Assembly (NCBI RefSeq): GCF_012911565.1
Contig: NZ_JAAMPU010000106.1
Span: forward strand, 1-64,000
DNA length: 64,000 nt
From: Flavobacterium silvaticum
Lineage (GTDB): Bacteria; Bacteroidota; Bacteroidia; Flavobacteriales; Flavobacteriaceae
Direction of reading: 5' to 3'
Positions 43,201 to 51,900 of the stretch are shown piece by piece. How positions within the stretch are numbered: position 1 is the stretch's first letter; each line of letters starts with the position of its first letter. The position numbers were made by a program, and so were the translations under genes. The notes beneath the pieces are model-generated. The model saw only the letters and a list, made by a program, of their open reading frames with translations. It was not told the origin of the DNA and made no database searches.

Positions 43201-43385
43201 GCGACGGTCGGAAGAATTGATGGAAACGTATCGATCTTTGGAATCAGAATTCCGTCTGTGTTCAACGGAGCCGCCTGATTCGACGACTTCACATCGAGTT
43301 GGGCGTTTGGCGTGGTGGTATTTACGCCGACCTGGGCCGAAACGGAAATCCCGGTCAGGAAAAGCAAGAGGAGAAATTTTTTCAT
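40254..43385 (-). CDS. Large secreted head-fibre-like beta repeat protein (1043 aa)
   Basis: Signal peptide MKKFLLLLFLTGISVSAQ followed by VGVNTTTPNAQLDVKSS, the standard start of Bacteroidota tail-fibre-like surface proteins. Residues about 140-345 hold 14-15-residue repeats of the YadA-head type (GSDNVALGKMAL, GDDNFALGSNALTAN, GSENIGIGANALAIN). A second IGIGETEPEERLHIND motif and a third GNVGIG segment mark further trimer-like units. The rest is Gly/Thr-rich beta sequence. There is no T9SS domain at the C-terminus (ends TTLDAVGNH), so export may use another route. It is probably a trimeric surface fibre. Confidence 0.75.
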   Translation of the reverse strand: MKKFLLLLFLTGISVSAQVGVNTTTPNAQLDVKSSNQAAPLNTDGILIPKIDTFPSILPTVAQNGMLVFLTTTSGTNAPGFYYWDNATTSWKGIGGGKGWDIIGNSGTNPATNFIGTADDQDFIFKRNGVRAGIMGVNNVGFGVNALNPANTGTYNLAFGSNTLSSNTTGQENIAFGDGALYQNLSGGGNFASGSDAMRMNTTGSDNVALGKMALRTNDSGDDNFALGSNALTANDIGNRNLGIGSDALFANTSGSENIGIGANALAINQTGSYNIAIGTSMANSASGDNNVAIGSQAGNNIHTNNNLVLGYGADVPSAVLDNQLSIGNLIYGTDVGLAAGKIGIGETEPEERLHINDNLKLGKFAWIAASDDKLIKFGDGDFTMIGEAHGDDVLSFSAKNFIFNPSYSTGNVGIGTIGTPSEKLEVFGKTKTTNFQMTNGAAANRVLTSDALGNATWAATTANASFFEVGSSIPPDLNTDAMYHLGNVAIGKNTTAYKLDVLETNGANLSAALFRHSNPTSTVLATNALKTEIITPAALASGALVGTNNGVTVANAVSGTGTTNFVSGTTTNAAYGTENYVSAAGSGFRYGTTNIMSGLGDGTITGTRNSMTNTVSGYMVGTQNEFSGNNPGVHVGMLNDMGGSNNSTNIGIHTVIKTPTDDGIYGELISYQSGSTGGGLKYGVYIDMPTSIGGTHTGVYSDVRKEGSFSGYFLGKSLFSHTQVTASGDAQYTVQAERSRNTQNNGVNYSATGYNSALNGINYWGDSYSFALTGFNQTYTGSIRTGGILGADALGSYWASLGYKNSAGTNYGIYASTALASGTGRYSSAPTDQGIGGGFYGGLIGSWSRGTTIGSMSSGSLMAHFNNGNEYTNGHQVELVKTAQGITPAFSVTSSEIVVYKKGKIQLNNGTAHVNFDPAYARLLKDAPVVTATPMGPCNGVYIESIDAAGFTIREQNSGTGSALISWIAVGDRVDSDQGNVPESLLSGRFAENLDKVMFNENDKVNSALDISANGDNLNFGRTANTNQDPTPQTTLDAVGNH

Positions 43386-43564
43386 GGCGTTGTGGTTTTG
43401 GTTGCCTGATGGTGGAGTACAAACTTCCATCGATGCGGTCAACTAAAAAACAGCCAATAGACGAGGGTCGATTTAAATAGACGAATGTAGGGTCTGGAAC
43501 ATTTTCGGGTATATTTGGGTTGTGCGACGGTTATAAAAATCGATATTGACTCTAATTATAAACT

Positions 43565-44140
43565 ATGCTTGTAAAATTCACCGAGTCAATAATTGATGAT
43601 TTCAAAATTCCGTCATTTGAGATTAACGAAGGAGAAATACTAATACTAAAAATTCCGGGAGGAACTAAATTTCAGGGTCTGGTCAAAAAAATTTGCGAAC
43701 ATATTAAAGATAAAAACCCAACATTTACATATGTCGAGCATCACAATTCCAGAACATTCCTTGAGAGGATATTTCCTTTAACAGTAAGGCGATATCTGAA
43801 AAACTCTGATTTAAACTCTGAATCCATCCAAAAAATAGGTGAAGCCCATTTTCTAAATCCAGACATGAAGTTTCAGAATCTGGGAGGAACATCGAGAAGA
43901 AAAATAAGCTTATTTAAAACATTGTCTTATACAAAAAATATAATGATTGATTTGGTAGGCGTTGATCCAAAAGGAGGAATAGAAATTTATGGTATTTTAA
44001 AAGAAAATATGCGGAACAAAGGCAGTGTAATCCTTTTCGATCATTTCAACGAATTTCAGGATGATTGCTCAAAATTTATCGAAGTAGAATATACAGGAAT
44101 GCCAAACGGCGAAACGTTGCTGAAGCATGAAGGAGATTAA
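43565..44140 (+). CDS. Degenerate ABC-ATPase-like protein (191 aa)
   Basis: The layout follows an ABC transporter ATPase, but key residues are gone. FEINEGEILILKIPGGTKFQ is placed like the Walker A strand and loop, yet lacks the GxGKST. NLGGTSRRKISLFKTLSYTK aligns with the LSGGQ signature region. NIMIDLVGVDPKGGIEIYGI matches Walker B and D-loop spacing with no DE pair. GSVILFDHFNEFQDDCSKFI recalls the H-loop. It should not bind ATP normally. It could be a non-catalytic subunit or a paralogue with a new role. It overlaps the next gene by 14 bases. Confidence 0.55.
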   Translation: MLVKFTESIIDDFKIPSFEINEGEILILKIPGGTKFQGLVKKICEHIKDKNPTFTYVEHHNSRTFLERIFPLTVRRYLKNSDLNSESIQKIGEAHFLNPDMKFQNLGGTSRRKISLFKTLSYTKNIMIDLVGVDPKGGIEIYGILKENMRNKGSVILFDHFNEFQDDCSKFIEVEYTGMPNGETLLKHEGD

Positions 44141-44525
44141 ACTATTTATTGGTCTGATCCTTTTTCTGATTGCTTTGTTTTTCCTAATCAATCAGAAAAA
44201 CGATCAGGAACGTGAAAAGGAAGAAAACATCAACAAGCATCGCTTTATCACTGTTGGAAAATTAAAGAAAAAGGGGCGACACCATACCGATTACGTTTAT
44301 TATTATGATGGAAAAAAATATATCGGAACAGTTAAAAGTCCTATGGTTGGAAAAAGCCAGCAGCACAAATACTTTTATGTTTCACTCTCGACAGTAAATC
44401 CCGAATTGTCAAGAATAGATTTATCTGGACAAATAATCGATACAGCCCAAATACATTCAAGCGGATTCAGAGAAAAGACCATGACAGAAATCCTAAATGA
44501 TACGATGTCGGCAATCAATGATTAA
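44127..44525 (+). CDS. Single-pass membrane hypothetical protein (132 aa)
   Basis: One N-terminal membrane helix (LFIGLILFLIALFFLI), then a charged segment and a beta-rich domain (DYVYYYDGKKYIGTVKSPMV, then KYFYVSLSTVNPELSRID). The shape is common in small Bacteroidota proteins that read as DUF3592-like. It starts inside the preceding ABC-ATPase-like gene, so expression is coupled. Confidence 0.6.
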   Translation: MKEIKLFIGLILFLIALFFLINQKNDQEREKEENINKHRFITVGKLKKKGRHHTDYVYYYDGKKYIGTVKSPMVGKSQQHKYFYVSLSTVNPELSRIDLSGQIIDTAQIHSSGFREKTMTEILNDTMSAIND

Positions 44526-44563
44526 TGCCAGCCGCAATCCAATGACAAACCAAGTAAAATCTG

Positions 44564-44932
44564 ATGTATCAAAACATTAAAAGAGCATTTCCGATTATAT
44601 TCATCGGAATTGTGATTTACACCATCTGGCGGGTCTGGATAACAGGGAAATCTGGCGGGCCTTGTAATGCTGGCTTGGCAATAATAATACTGGAGCCGGT
44701 TATTGTCATACTATCACTATTGCAATTCTGGATTATAAACCAGGTAATGTTCAGTAAAAAATCAAACTTTCTGTATCCTCTTTTAAGTAGTATTTGCACA
44801 ATATTTTTTGCATATGTAGCCGTAATTTATCTAAAAGAACATTTTAATTTATGGATATCCGCTTTGTTCCCATTTTTACTATTAAATATTGCAATTACTA
44901 TTTTTATTTTTAACAAACAACGAGGCCGGTAA
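44564..44932 (+). CDS. Small polytopic membrane protein (122 aa)
   Basis: Four hydrophobic stretches: PIIFIGIVIYTIWRVWI, GLAIIILEPVIVILSLLQFW, LLSSICTIFFAYVAVIYL and ALFPFLLLNIAITIFIFN. No family recognised. It lies 38 bases after the previous gene on the same strand and may belong with the ABC-ATPase-like gene in one small membrane-associated cluster. Confidence 0.6.
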   Translation: MYQNIKRAFPIIFIGIVIYTIWRVWITGKSGGPCNAGLAIIILEPVIVILSLLQFWIINQVMFSKKSNFLYPLLSSICTIFFAYVAVIYLKEHFNLWISALFPFLLLNIAITIFIFNKQRGR

Positions 44933-44952
44933 ACATTTGCGACAAACGAAAA

Positions 44953-45939
44953 ATGACCTTTAAAACCACAATCAGCACCATCCTGACACTAGCTGTAATT
45001 CTTTTTTCAGCAAGAAGCATTTCCCAAAACGAAGGCATAAGCAACTACAAAAAGTATTTCGCCTTCACCCAGACAGGCACTCAAAAATTCCTCATCATCA
45101 GGCAGTATCAAAAAGCTGGAAAGCAATTTTACATCGGTGTCGATTTTAGTGATTTGAGCACCCGCATATTTGCTTCGGATGACATTAAAACAGTTCCGGC
45201 TAATTGGGAAAAGATACAAACCGATTATAAAGACACTCCTTATATACAGGCCATCAACTTCACCAGGCAACAATCTTTGAACCTACAGGATTCTGGTATC
45301 AGCAATGGTTATCCGGAAGAAAAAGGCATCACGCTTACCATTGATCTGTGCCCGTCGGGCAAACCTCTGGACAGGATTATTTTTACATCGCTGATCAATG
45401 AGTTCGGCAAAATCGAAAAACCGGTTCCGTTGGCGTTGTCCATCACCGGAAAGTTCATGCTGTCGCATCCGGACGATATGCAATGGCTCAAAAATCGCGA
45501 AGCGTCGAACGACATCCGCATTACCTGGATCAATCATACGTACAATCATTTTTACAACCCGAAACTGCCGCTGGCAGAAAACTTTTTATTGAAGCCCGGA
45601 ACTGATATCAATTTTGAAATCCTCGAAACGGAAAAAGCCCTGCTGGAAAGAGGATTGCTTTTTTCGGTGTTTTTCAGGTTTCCCGGATTGGTTTCCGATC
45701 AGTCACTGATAGAAAAAGTAACCGGTTACGGATTGATCCCGATAGGAAGCGACGCCTGGCTTGCCAAAGGACAGACGGCACACGACGGAAACATCGTCCT
45801 GATACACGGAAACGGAAACGAACCGTTAGGCGTCAAAGATTTCCTCAAATTGTTGCAGGACGAGAAATCGGCGGTCACGAATAAAGAATGGCTTTTATAT
45901 GATTTACGTGAAAGTGTGGAAGATGAATTTGAAAAATGA
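44953..45939 (+). CDS. Polysaccharide deacetylase family protein
   Basis: 328 aa with a signal peptide (ISTILTLAVILFSARSISQ). The NodB-type domain starts near residue 120: LTIDLCPSG in place of the usual TFDD, the metal-binding NHTYNH (HxxxH form) near 197, and FRFPGLVSD near 237. VLIHGNGNEP closes the domain. Members remove acetyl groups from chitin-like or peptidoglycan sugars; the atypical first motif, with only one Asp, could reduce or change activity. The CPBP protease gene follows after three bases. Confidence 0.75.
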   Translation: MTFKTTISTILTLAVILFSARSISQNEGISNYKKYFAFTQTGTQKFLIIRQYQKAGKQFYIGVDFSDLSTRIFASDDIKTVPANWEKIQTDYKDTPYIQAINFTRQQSLNLQDSGISNGYPEEKGITLTIDLCPSGKPLDRIIFTSLINEFGKIEKPVPLALSITGKFMLSHPDDMQWLKNREASNDIRITWINHTYNHFYNPKLPLAENFLLKPGTDINFEILETEKALLERGLLFSVFFRFPGLVSDQSLIEKVTGYGLIPIGSDAWLAKGQTAHDGNIVLIHGNGNEPLGVKDFLKLLQDEKSAVTNKEWLLYDLRESVEDEFEK

Positions 45940-45942
45940 TAT

Positions 45943-46617
45943 ATGCCTTCTAAAATAAATCCCGCCAAATACCAAATCGGGCTTATCGTCACATTGACAC
46001 TACTGATTGCCTTTCCATTGCTTTCAATGGGATCGGGTTCTGCCAAACCCAACATGGAACGGCTTGTGATTTCACGCCTTATCCAATGGATCTTTCTGTT
46101 GTGCTTATGGCTGTATACAATCTTTGTCGAACGACAGGATTTCCTGCCCTGGAAAAAAGAAAAATTGAGTTTCGTAAAAATTTTGGCCCATGCCGGTTTG
46201 TTGTATCTGGCAGTCATTTTTTTATCGCTTCCCATTCGGATACTGCTGGATTTTCTGAAACCTGAAAAAATGAGTCCGTTGCTCACCGGATTGAAACCGA
46301 TCTTGCTCAAGAATTGGCTGCTCATACCTTTCATATCCGTTACGGCAGGCGTGATCGAAGAATTCCTGTTCCGGGGATATTTACAGCCCCGGTTGCAAGC
46401 CTTGATAAAAAATCCGGTTATCACCATTATCCTGACTTCGGTCGTATTCGCTGTGGTGCATATCGGATACGGAACTTTCCAGAATGTTGTCGGGCCATTT
46501 TTGATAGGGCTTTTGTTTTCTTCCTACTATTGGAAATACAGGAACATCATGCCTTTGATCCTGTGTCATTGCCTCATCGATATCATCAGCCTGACGGTGA
46601 TCGTTTTAAAAAAATGA
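45943..46617 (+). CDS. CPBP family intramembrane glutamic protease
   Basis: 224-aa membrane protein with about six helices. Motif 1 GVIEEFLFRGYLQPRLQAL (EExxxR) is near residue 131, motif 2 is in SVVFAVVHIGYG (F..xxH), and motif 3 in the final helix LILCHCLIDIISL. These are the catalytic signatures of the CPBP/CAAX (Rce1-like) family. Bacterial members often act in bacteriocin immunity or protein processing; no target is evident here. It is almost contiguous with the deacetylase gene. Confidence 0.85.
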   Translation: MPSKINPAKYQIGLIVTLTLLIAFPLLSMGSGSAKPNMERLVISRLIQWIFLLCLWLYTIFVERQDFLPWKKEKLSFVKILAHAGLLYLAVIFLSLPIRILLDFLKPEKMSPLLTGLKPILLKNWLLIPFISVTAGVIEEFLFRGYLQPRLQALIKNPVITIILTSVVFAVVHIGYGTFQNVVGPFLIGLLFSSYYWKYRNIMPLILCHCLIDIISLTVIVLKK

Positions 46618-46678
46618 TGGAATGCTGCGGAACTTTTCCATAACTTCATTTTTGTAATTACCAAATGATACGACCGCT

Positions 46679-47044
46679 ATGACAACGACACCAGAACACG
46701 ATCAAAAAATTGCCAAAATCATTTTCGGATCCGTCTATCCGCATTACGTTAAAAAGGTCGAAACCAAAGGCCGGACGGTCGAAGAACTGCATCAGGTAAT
46801 CGAATGGCTGACGGGTTTTGACGAAAAAAAGCTGAACCAGCTCATTGCCGACAAAGTCACGTTCGCAGCCTTCTTCGACCAGGCAGTACTGAACCCGAAT
46901 GCACATTTGATAACCGGTATTATCTGCGGATACCGCGTAGAAGAAATCGAAAATCCGCTGACGCAAAAAGCACGTTATTTAGACAAATTGATAGACGAAC
47001 TGGCCAAAGGCAAAAAGATGGAGAAAATTCTTCGGTCGGCGTAA
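46679..47044 (+). CDS. DUF2200 family protein
   Basis: 121-aa soluble helical protein. The family pattern is clear: IAKIIFGSVYPHYVKKVETK, EELHQVIEWLTGFDEKKL, and VTFAAFFDQAVLNPNAHLIT followed by ICGYRVEEIENPLTQ. It covers the whole protein. The function is not known. Confidence 0.85.
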   Translation: MTTTPEHDQKIAKIIFGSVYPHYVKKVETKGRTVEELHQVIEWLTGFDEKKLNQLIADKVTFAAFFDQAVLNPNAHLITGIICGYRVEEIENPLTQKARYLDKLIDELAKGKKMEKILRSA

Positions 47045-47079
47045 AAAGTTTACCTACATTTAGTTAGCATAAGTTCCGG

Positions 47080-47784
47080 ATGAAAAACCTTTCCTGCCTG
47101 ATTCTCGACGATGACGAACTCGACCGGTTGGCCGTACGCGCCGCCGTGAAGCGTTATCCGGAATTCGAACTTACGGGCGTTTTTGAATCGGCGGACAACG
47201 CACTAGCATTCCTTCAGAAGAACAAGGTCGATGTTTTATTTCTTGATATCGACATGCCCGGAACAAACGGACTCGAATTCCGCAAGATGGCAGCGCAAAT
47301 CCCGATTTGTATCTTTATATCGGCACATGCGGAACACGCCGTGGAAACCTTTTCGCTTGAAACCCTCGATTTTATCCTCAAACCGTTGAAAGCCGACCGT
47401 TTTGCCCAGACCGTTCAACGCATCCACGATTATATGGAGCTTCGCGAAAAAGCGAATTTATTCGAATCGAGCCTGGGTGCCGACGTGATCTACATCAAGG
47501 AAGGTTACGAACAGACAAAAGTAAAACTCCACGACATCCTGTATCTTGAGGCGCTAAAAGATTACACGAAGGTCGTGACATCGGCCAAAAAACATTGCGT
47601 ACTGTCGAACCTTGGAAACCTGCTTAAGGAAAATCCGTTTTCGTCTTTCGTACGCGTCCACCGAAGTTTTGCGGTGCAGAAACAGTTCATCGATAAAGTG
47701 CTTCCGAATGAAATCGTACTTCGCAACAACCACAGCATTCCTGTCGGCCGAAGCTACCGCGATAATTTAAACGAAGTGCTATGA
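47080..47784 (+). CDS. LytTR response regulator
   Basis: 234 aa. The receiver domain (residues 1-120) has acidic residues in LILDDDELDR, the phospho-acceptor Asp in VLFLDIDMPGTNG, a Ser in FISAHAEH and Lys in FILKPLKADR. The C-terminal LytTR DNA-binding domain has IYIKEGYEQTKVKLHDILYL and FVRVHRSFAVQKQFIDKV. It is a transcription factor paired with the histidine kinase gene that overlaps its stop in ATGA. Together they form a two-component system; its target is unknown. Confidence 0.9.
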   Translation: MKNLSCLILDDDELDRLAVRAAVKRYPEFELTGVFESADNALAFLQKNKVDVLFLDIDMPGTNGLEFRKMAAQIPICIFISAHAEHAVETFSLETLDFILKPLKADRFAQTVQRIHDYMELREKANLFESSLGADVIYIKEGYEQTKVKLHDILYLEALKDYTKVVTSAKKHCVLSNLGNLLKENPFSSFVRVHRSFAVQKQFIDKVLPNEIVLRNNHSIPVGRSYRDNLNEVL

Positions 47785-49733
47785 ACAAATGGTCCGCTTT
47801 GTTCTTGTTTTTTACGACTGCCTTGTGTTTTTCACAGGTTCCGAAAACACTGGATTCGGTCAAAGTGTATTTAAAGACGAAGCCAAAAGACACGTTGTAC
47901 GTCCAGGCGCTCAATGAATATGCATTCCAGCTGATCCAATCAGGAGCAGAAACGGCAGCTGTCAGGGAGCAGATAGATGCCATGCACAAACTTTCCCAAA
48001 AACTCAATTACAAAACGGGCTATTACAAAGTCGTGAACATGAAGGGCGTTCTGGAATATTCGCACCAGAATTCACAAAAGGCCATGGGGTATTTTTTGAG
48101 GTCGATGGAACTGATCAAAAAATTCAAGCTCCAGAAAAAGCTGTACCAGACGGCCCTCAACAATGTGGGAATCATCTATACCCAAATGGGCGACCGCGAG
48201 CATGCGACGAAAATTGCGATGGAATTACTCCATTATCAGGAAAAATATAACCTCAAACCGTATCGTACCTTTCCGTACGACCAATTGGGTGAAAACCTCA
48301 AACTGTATAAAAAGTATGACGAGGCATTGGTCTACTACAACAAAATGCTCGACATAGAAACCGGAATCGATAACGACAGCGGCATCGCGATTGCAGAAAA
48401 CAAAATCGGGAATGTATACGACGATATGCGCGATTTTGCCAAAGCCGAAAAACACTACAACCACGGTTTGGAATGCGCGCGAAAAGCCAATTACAAATTA
48501 TTGCAGACCGATTTACTGACGAACCTGGCGCGCATTTACAAAAAAACCGGACGCATCGAAAAGGCAAAATCGTATCTGCTCGAATGCCTTACGATTTGCG
48601 ATGAGCTTGAATTGACGACACCTCTGAAGATCATTTACCAGAACCTTGGCGATGTGCATGAAAAGGAAAAAGACTACGTACAGGCCGAAAAATATTACCT
48701 CAAATCCCTTGAAATTTCAAGGACCACGACAGATCCGGAAGGCAAATACACCATCAACCAGACGCTGAGCGACCTCAAGGAAACCACAGGCGATTATAAG
48801 GCTGCGTTGGCGTATCGCGTGGCTGCCGATACGTTCAAGGATTCCGTCTTTAAACTGGAAACCGCCGAAAAAACCGAAGAGTTGCTGCGCAAATACGAAT
48901 CGGAGAAAAAAGAACAATTGATCCGCGTCAAGAACCTCGAGATTTCCGCTTACGACAAACAGCGTTGGTATTTATTCGGCGGCATCGGCCTTATGGCCAT
49001 CATTGGAGGTTTGCTGTTTTTCCAGGGGTGGAACAGGAAACGGACCAACCGGAAACTCACGCTTTTGAATTCGGAACTCGATACGGCGAACCAGACCAAG
49101 GCGCGTTTGTTTTCCATCATCGGGCACGATTTGCGGACTCCGGTCAGCCAGATCTATCAGTTTCTGGAATTGCAGAAAAACGATCCGGAATTGTTTTCTG
49201 GTGACGATTTGAAACGACACAACCAACGTATTGCGGCATCTGCAGGTAATCTGCTCGATACGATGGAAGATTTGCTGTCGTGGTCCAAGTCCCAGATGGA
49301 TGCGTTTTCCATAAGATCCACAAGGTTTGCCCTGGCAGATGTTACGAAAGAAATCACTGCGCTCATCGACCAGAAATCTCAAATCAATGTAACTGTTGCA
49401 CCTGATTTAATGGTTTCGACAGACCGCAATTTATTTACCGTAATCCTGCGGAATTTACTGCAGAATGCGCTCAAAGCTTCTAAAGAGCAACAACAGGTTT
49501 TACTGACAGCCAAAAAGATTGCGGAAGTCGTGAAAATCGAGATCCGGAATTCGGGAACCATGCCAAAAGAGGCGCAATCGGCCCTGATCGAAGGATCTGA
49601 AATAAACAGTGGAAAGAGCGGCCTTGGCCTGTCGCTCGTCCATGATTTTTGCAGGCGCTTGGAGATTGGGGTTCAGGTTGTGGCCGAGAATGATATTACA
49701 ATGGTTCGACTGTACCTACCACAAATCAGATAG
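47781..49733 (+). CDS. TPR-containing sensor histidine kinase
   Basis: 650 aa. Signal peptide WSALFLFFTTALCFS; six or seven tetratricopeptide repeats over residues 60-360 outside the membrane; a coiled coil; a membrane helix at about 393-413 (YLFGGIGLMAIIGGLLFF). The HisKA box IIGHDLRTPVSQIYQFLELQ has the phospho-His near 448. The ATPase domain has NLLQNALKAS (N-box) near 555 and SGLGLSLVHDF (G2-box) near 617. It phosphorylates the adjacent LytTR regulator. Genes overlap by four bases. Confidence 0.9.
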   Translation: MNKWSALFLFFTTALCFSQVPKTLDSVKVYLKTKPKDTLYVQALNEYAFQLIQSGAETAAVREQIDAMHKLSQKLNYKTGYYKVVNMKGVLEYSHQNSQKAMGYFLRSMELIKKFKLQKKLYQTALNNVGIIYTQMGDREHATKIAMELLHYQEKYNLKPYRTFPYDQLGENLKLYKKYDEALVYYNKMLDIETGIDNDSGIAIAENKIGNVYDDMRDFAKAEKHYNHGLECARKANYKLLQTDLLTNLARIYKKTGRIEKAKSYLLECLTICDELELTTPLKIIYQNLGDVHEKEKDYVQAEKYYLKSLEISRTTTDPEGKYTINQTLSDLKETTGDYKAALAYRVAADTFKDSVFKLETAEKTEELLRKYESEKKEQLIRVKNLEISAYDKQRWYLFGGIGLMAIIGGLLFFQGWNRKRTNRKLTLLNSELDTANQTKARLFSIIGHDLRTPVSQIYQFLELQKNDPELFSGDDLKRHNQRIAASAGNLLDTMEDLLSWSKSQMDAFSIRSTRFALADVTKEITALIDQKSQINVTVAPDLMVSTDRNLFTVILRNLLQNALKASKEQQQVLLTAKKIAEVVKIEIRNSGTMPKEAQSALIEGSEINSGKSGLGLSLVHDFCRRLEIGVQVVAENDITMVRLYLPQIR

Positions 49734-49746
49734 CACGGACTTGTTA

Positions 49747-49991
49747 GCGCAGACTTGTAGTCCGTGCCCATAAAAACAGCCTCAAAGAATCTTGTACGCT
49801 TTCGAACCTTTTCTGGTTAAAAGTAATCATCCGATGGCGCGGACTTGCAGTCCGTGCCATAACGTCCCAAAAAGCCTCAACATAAAAATCCCGTTTACCA
49901 ATTCCCTGTTTACAAAATTTTGTAAACGACACATCTGTAAACAAGAGCCATGTCACACATAAAACAATAGCACGGACTGCAAGTCCGTGCC
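49747..49991. repeat. Cluster of REP-like GCGGACTTGCAGTCCGTGCC repeats
   Basis: Direct copies at 49747-49769 and 49836-49858 and an inverted copy at 49969-49991; a partial copy begins at 49732. Between them lies the GTTTACAAAATTTTGTAAAC repeat (49908-49944). No gene occurs between 49734 and 50021. Confidence 0.7.
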
Positions 49992-50021
49992 AACATATGC
50001 TAACATGCATGCTATCCGATA

Positions 50022-50597
50022 TCAGTCTGTAACAAACGAACGCAAACCTCCGGGCTGGATGGTATACCGCAACTGGTAAGCTCCCGAAACATAGGATTGT
50101 AACTCGAGCTTCGCATATTTTCCGGAGTTGGTATAAATGGCGTAGACCTGAGGTTTCGGTTCGACCAAATGCGTCTCCAAATTGTAATTGTACCAATTGG
50201 TGAACACTTTGTTGTCCATCTCAGCAGAACCCAACTCATCCATTTCATCTCCTTCCCCATCGTAGAAATAACCGTTTTCAGGCGCTTCATCAAGATTCGC
50301 ATAGGTGATTCCGGATGCCAGCGGCTGTCCTTTTACGGAACCGCTTCCGCTTGTGCCTCCGTTGAGATAAATATCGGTACGGCGAAAAGCGATATCCCAA
50401 TTTCCGGAACCATCGGTGACTTCGAGGCCGGTTTCAAGTGAATAGTATCGGGTGACGGGATCTGTAAGCGAGCCGGTCTGGTCTACTACGATCTGGCGTG
50501 TTACGGGTTCGACGTTAGTTCTTTGGTCCGAGTCGTTATCGGAACTGCAACCTGCAATGAATACGGTCAACAGTGAAAGCAGGATTATTTTTTTCAT
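50022..50597 (-). CDS. HmuY-like lipoprotein
   Basis: 191-aa lipoprotein: signal MKKIILLSLLTVFIAGCSS, lipobox Cys near 17. The mature domain resembles HmuY: TRYYSLETGLEVTDGSGNWD leads into IAFRRTDIYLNGGTSGSGS, followed by Tyr/Gly-rich strands and VYAIYTNSGKYAKLELQSYV. HmuY proteins bind heme at the cell surface. No TonB receptor or iron gene is adjacent, so heme use is an inference. It starts 11 bases after the P-domain gene's stop and is likely co-transcribed. Confidence 0.75.
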   Translation of the reverse strand: MKKIILLSLLTVFIAGCSSDNDSDQRTNVEPVTRQIVVDQTGSLTDPVTRYYSLETGLEVTDGSGNWDIAFRRTDIYLNGGTSGSGSVKGQPLASGITYANLDEAPENGYFYDGEGDEMDELGSAEMDNKVFTNWYNYNLETHLVEPKPQVYAIYTNSGKYAKLELQSYVSGAYQLRYTIQPGGLRSFVTD

Positions 50598-50608
50598 GAT
50601 ATCTGTTA

Positions 50609-51217
50609 TTAGTTATGTAACGCTCCTTCTTCAAAACGTAGTTTCCAGCTCAACAATGATCCGGCTTCCCCAACGGCATGATCCGTGGCACGCAACTTCC
50701 ATATTCCTGCCACGCTTTTCCCATCGAGGAATTCGTGCATGTTGATCATGGTAATTGTCGTCGGATATGAATCGTTGGTACCTGTAGGCAGGTACGTTCC
50801 GCCCGGAACAGCCTGGCTTTCAGTGAGACTGGTTGATATTGTAGTAGTTGCAGCTGAGGTGAACACGAGGAAATTACCCCCGGCAAAAGGCGACTCCAAA
50901 CCGAAAGGCGCGGCTGCACCATATCCGATGCGTTTGATGAGCGGCATCGATTGCCCGTCCGGGGTGACGAGTTCAACCACCACGTCGCCTGCGAATGGAT
51001 GGTTTAGCTCAACGGTAACGCTTATGCCCTCGGGATTTGAAATAGTTCCGTCCGATGTAACTTCTATGGGGCTTTCGATCCCGATTTCGGAATCGTCCGG
51101 AATAGCGAAATCTGTTTGTGCCGTTGTCTCGAATGGAGCTGAAACCGGAGATTTGTCGTCATCGGAACAGCCTATCAGCAACACGGCAACGGCTAAGAGC
51201 AAAATTCTTTTTTTCAT
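50609..51217 (-). CDS. Lipoprotein with proprotein convertase P-domain
   Basis: 202 aa. Lipoprotein signal ILLLAVAVLLIGCSDDDK (lipobox Cys). The P-domain fills the rest: SPIEVTSDGTISNPEGISVT, VELNHPFAGDVVVELVTPDG and the closing MHEFLDGKSVAGIWKLRATD with LLSWKLRFE. P-domains usually sit beside subtilisin-like proteases; here it stands alone as a lipoprotein. A TATTTTCG -7-like box lies upstream. It is the first gene of a two-gene operon with the HmuY-like gene. Confidence 0.8.
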   Translation of the reverse strand: MKKRILLLAVAVLLIGCSDDDKSPVSAPFETTAQTDFAIPDDSEIGIESPIEVTSDGTISNPEGISVTVELNHPFAGDVVVELVTPDGQSMPLIKRIGYGAAAPFGLESPFAGGNFLVFTSAATTTISTSLTESQAVPGGTYLPTGTNDSYPTTITMINMHEFLDGKSVAGIWKLRATDHAVGEAGSLLSWKLRFEEGALHN

Positions 51218-51312
51218 GGCAGTTGTTTTAAAATTCACCACGAAAATAAAAGGGCTGGAAAACCATTTCGCCGCAAACTATACCAACGACAGGAATAAGT
51301 GACGAACGACCA

Positions 51313-51338
51313 TAAAAAAGCCCGGCATAACCGGGCTT
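51313..51338 (-). terminator. Terminator of trxA
   Basis: Arms AAGCCCGG and CCGGGCTT with a minus-strand T-run, 23 bases downstream of the trxA stop. Confidence 0.8.
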
Positions 51339-51360
51339 CACTTGATTTTTCAGTATGGTA

Positions 51361-51678
51361 TTACAACGCGGCGTTCAAAGAATCGGCATACGTTTGTTTT
51401 GGAGCGACACCAACCTGGCGGTTGACCACTTCACCGTTTTTGAAAGTCAGCACGGTTGGAATGTTACGCACTCCGTATTTAGCGGCGAATTCCTGGTTCG
51501 CATCTACATCGACTTTACCGATGACAGCTACCCCATTGAATTCTTCACTGATCTGGTCGATGATTGGAGCGACCATTCTACAAGGGCCGCACCATGCCGC
51601 CCAAAAGTCTACCATTACCGGTTTATCTGATTTCAAGACTACATCCTCGAATGTAGCGTCTGTTATTGCTATAGCCAT
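51361..51678 (-). CDS. trxA: Thioredoxin
   Basis: 105-aa cytosolic thioredoxin with the active site in FWAAWCGPCRMVAPIIDQIS and the cis-Pro region IPTVLTFKNGEVVN. It reduces protein disulfides using thioredoxin reductase. A TACTTTTG -7 box at 51713-51720 on the minus strand and a terminator show it is a single-gene transcript. Unlike the thioredoxin domain at 16048, it has no signal or membrane part. Confidence 0.95.
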   Translation of the reverse strand: MAIAITDATFEDVVLKSDKPVMVDFWAAWCGPCRMVAPIIDQISEEFNGVAVIGKVDVDANQEFAAKYGVRNIPTVLTFKNGEVVNRQVGVAPKQTYADSLNAAL

Positions 51679-51712
51679 GATATACTATCTTTGGTTGTTA
51701 AATTTTACGCCA

Positions 51713-51720
51713 CAAAAGTA
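51713..51720 (-). promoter_or_regulatory. -7 promoter box TACTTTTG of trxA
   Basis: A consensus TAnnTTTG on the minus strand, 35 bases before the trxA ATG. Confidence 0.6.
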
Positions 51721-51900
51721 AGTAAATTATAGGAATGCAAGTTCGGAAACAGATTGGTTTTGGTTATTTATGAATTGCCGGAGATTATGTTATGGTTTCC
51801 ACATTTGGTTTACTCTATGCCCAGACTTACTGTGGTGCGGAGTTCAACCTTGGATCAAGAAGGTGCAATCTTAACCTCCAAAAGTATTGGTATAAAATCC

